51,106 nt of DNA from Flavobacteriaceae bacterium (GTDB taxonomy: Bacteria; Bacteroidota; Bacteroidia; Flavobacteriales; Flavobacteriaceae). This document shows, in pieces, positions 51,005 through 51,106 of this stretch. The number at the start of each line of letters is the position of its first letter. The first letter of the stretch is position 1. Made by a program: the position numbers and the translations under genes. The stretch is from the NCBI GenBank assembly GCA_016764435.1, contig JAESRX010000017.1:1-51106 (forward strand), written 5' to 3'. A model generated the notes under the pieces. The model had not been told where the DNA came from and searched no databases. It was given only the letters and a program-made list of their open reading frames with translations.

Positions 51005-51106
51005 CAGGTATTGCTTCACAAAGAGAAACAGAAACACTCTCCAATTTATTTTTTGATTTGCTAATATTCGGTAATACGAATCCTTTCCTCTTTGGTTTAA
51101 TTCTTT
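51005..51106 (-). CDS. Partial coding region at the window edge, possibly a transposase
   Basis: On the minus strand an open frame enters from beyond the window and reads NQRGKDSYYRILANQKINWR and VFLFLFVKQYL before running into the IS3-like terminal repeat. The basic/aromatic composition suggests a transposase N-terminal region, perhaps cut by the IS. Only 34 codons are visible, so this is tentative. Confidence 0.3.

Overview
The window is AT-rich chromosomal DNA of a member of the Bacteroidota, most likely a marine-type Flavobacteriaceae. This rests on: a fused ccoN-ccoO gene with the ccoI-S-NO-Q-P / G-H order; TonB-receptor and lipoprotein pairs; many lipoproteins with short LxxC lipoboxes; weak or absent Shine-Dalgarno sequences; and repeated TAnnTTTG promoter -7 elements. 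No rRNA, tRNA or CRISPR array was recognised.

Layout. 1-5.2 kb: YbaB, an S9 oligopeptidase lipoprotein, and two PLP enzymes (a CBS/cysteine-synthase-fold enzyme and an alpha-oxoamine synthase) that together look like the entry steps to sulfonolipid (capnine-type) or sphingolipid synthesis. 5.2-14.7 kb: a complete cbb3 oxidase locus, with a Crp/Fnr regulator transcribed divergently from ccoI, then ccoS, ccoNO, ccoQ, ccoP, a terminator, ccoG, ccoH and a TauE/SafE-DsbD-like membrane protein. 14.7-16.3 kb: two overlapping PPK2 kinases. 16.4-20.3 kb: small membrane proteins, a LMW-PTP/ArsC-like protein, a Smr-domain protein, a lipoprotein and a cysteine desulfurase. 20.5-27.6 kb: a cobalamin locus. 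A cobalamin riboswitch leads into a BtuB-like receptor and a BtuG-like beta-propeller lipoprotein, and the opposite strand carries cobU-cobT-cobS and a BtuF-like binding protein. 27.8-30.3 kb: a Zn/Cd P-type ATPase and a Fur-family regulator. 30.7-36.9 kb: NDH-2, a carboxypeptidase-regulatory-like protein, a small unknown and a large Cys/Met-type PLP enzyme.

36.9 kb to the end is an accessory island: lower coding density, long intergenic stretches, several decayed genes and diverged repeats. Its intact cargo is an overlapping pair of voltage-gated-type ion channel and PD-(D/E)XK nuclease-like protein; an alpha/beta hydrolase; a GYF_2-RDD membrane protein running into an M48 protease frame across an A10 tract; a Sel1-repeat lipoprotein; two other lipoproteins; and a three-gene operon headed by a DUF2589 protein. 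Decayed cargo includes two HigA-type antitoxin genes, a lipoprotein gene with four in-frame stops, and an internally deleted IS3-family element near the right edge. Three cargo genes are preceded by related leader/promoter copies with the same spacing between a TTAGTA motif and a TAnnTTTG box.

The most promising candidates for undescribed biology are the ion channel/nuclease pair, the DUF2589 operon, and the RDD-M48 pair with its possible -1 frameshift. All functional statements come from reading translations and motifs by eye; no database search was run.
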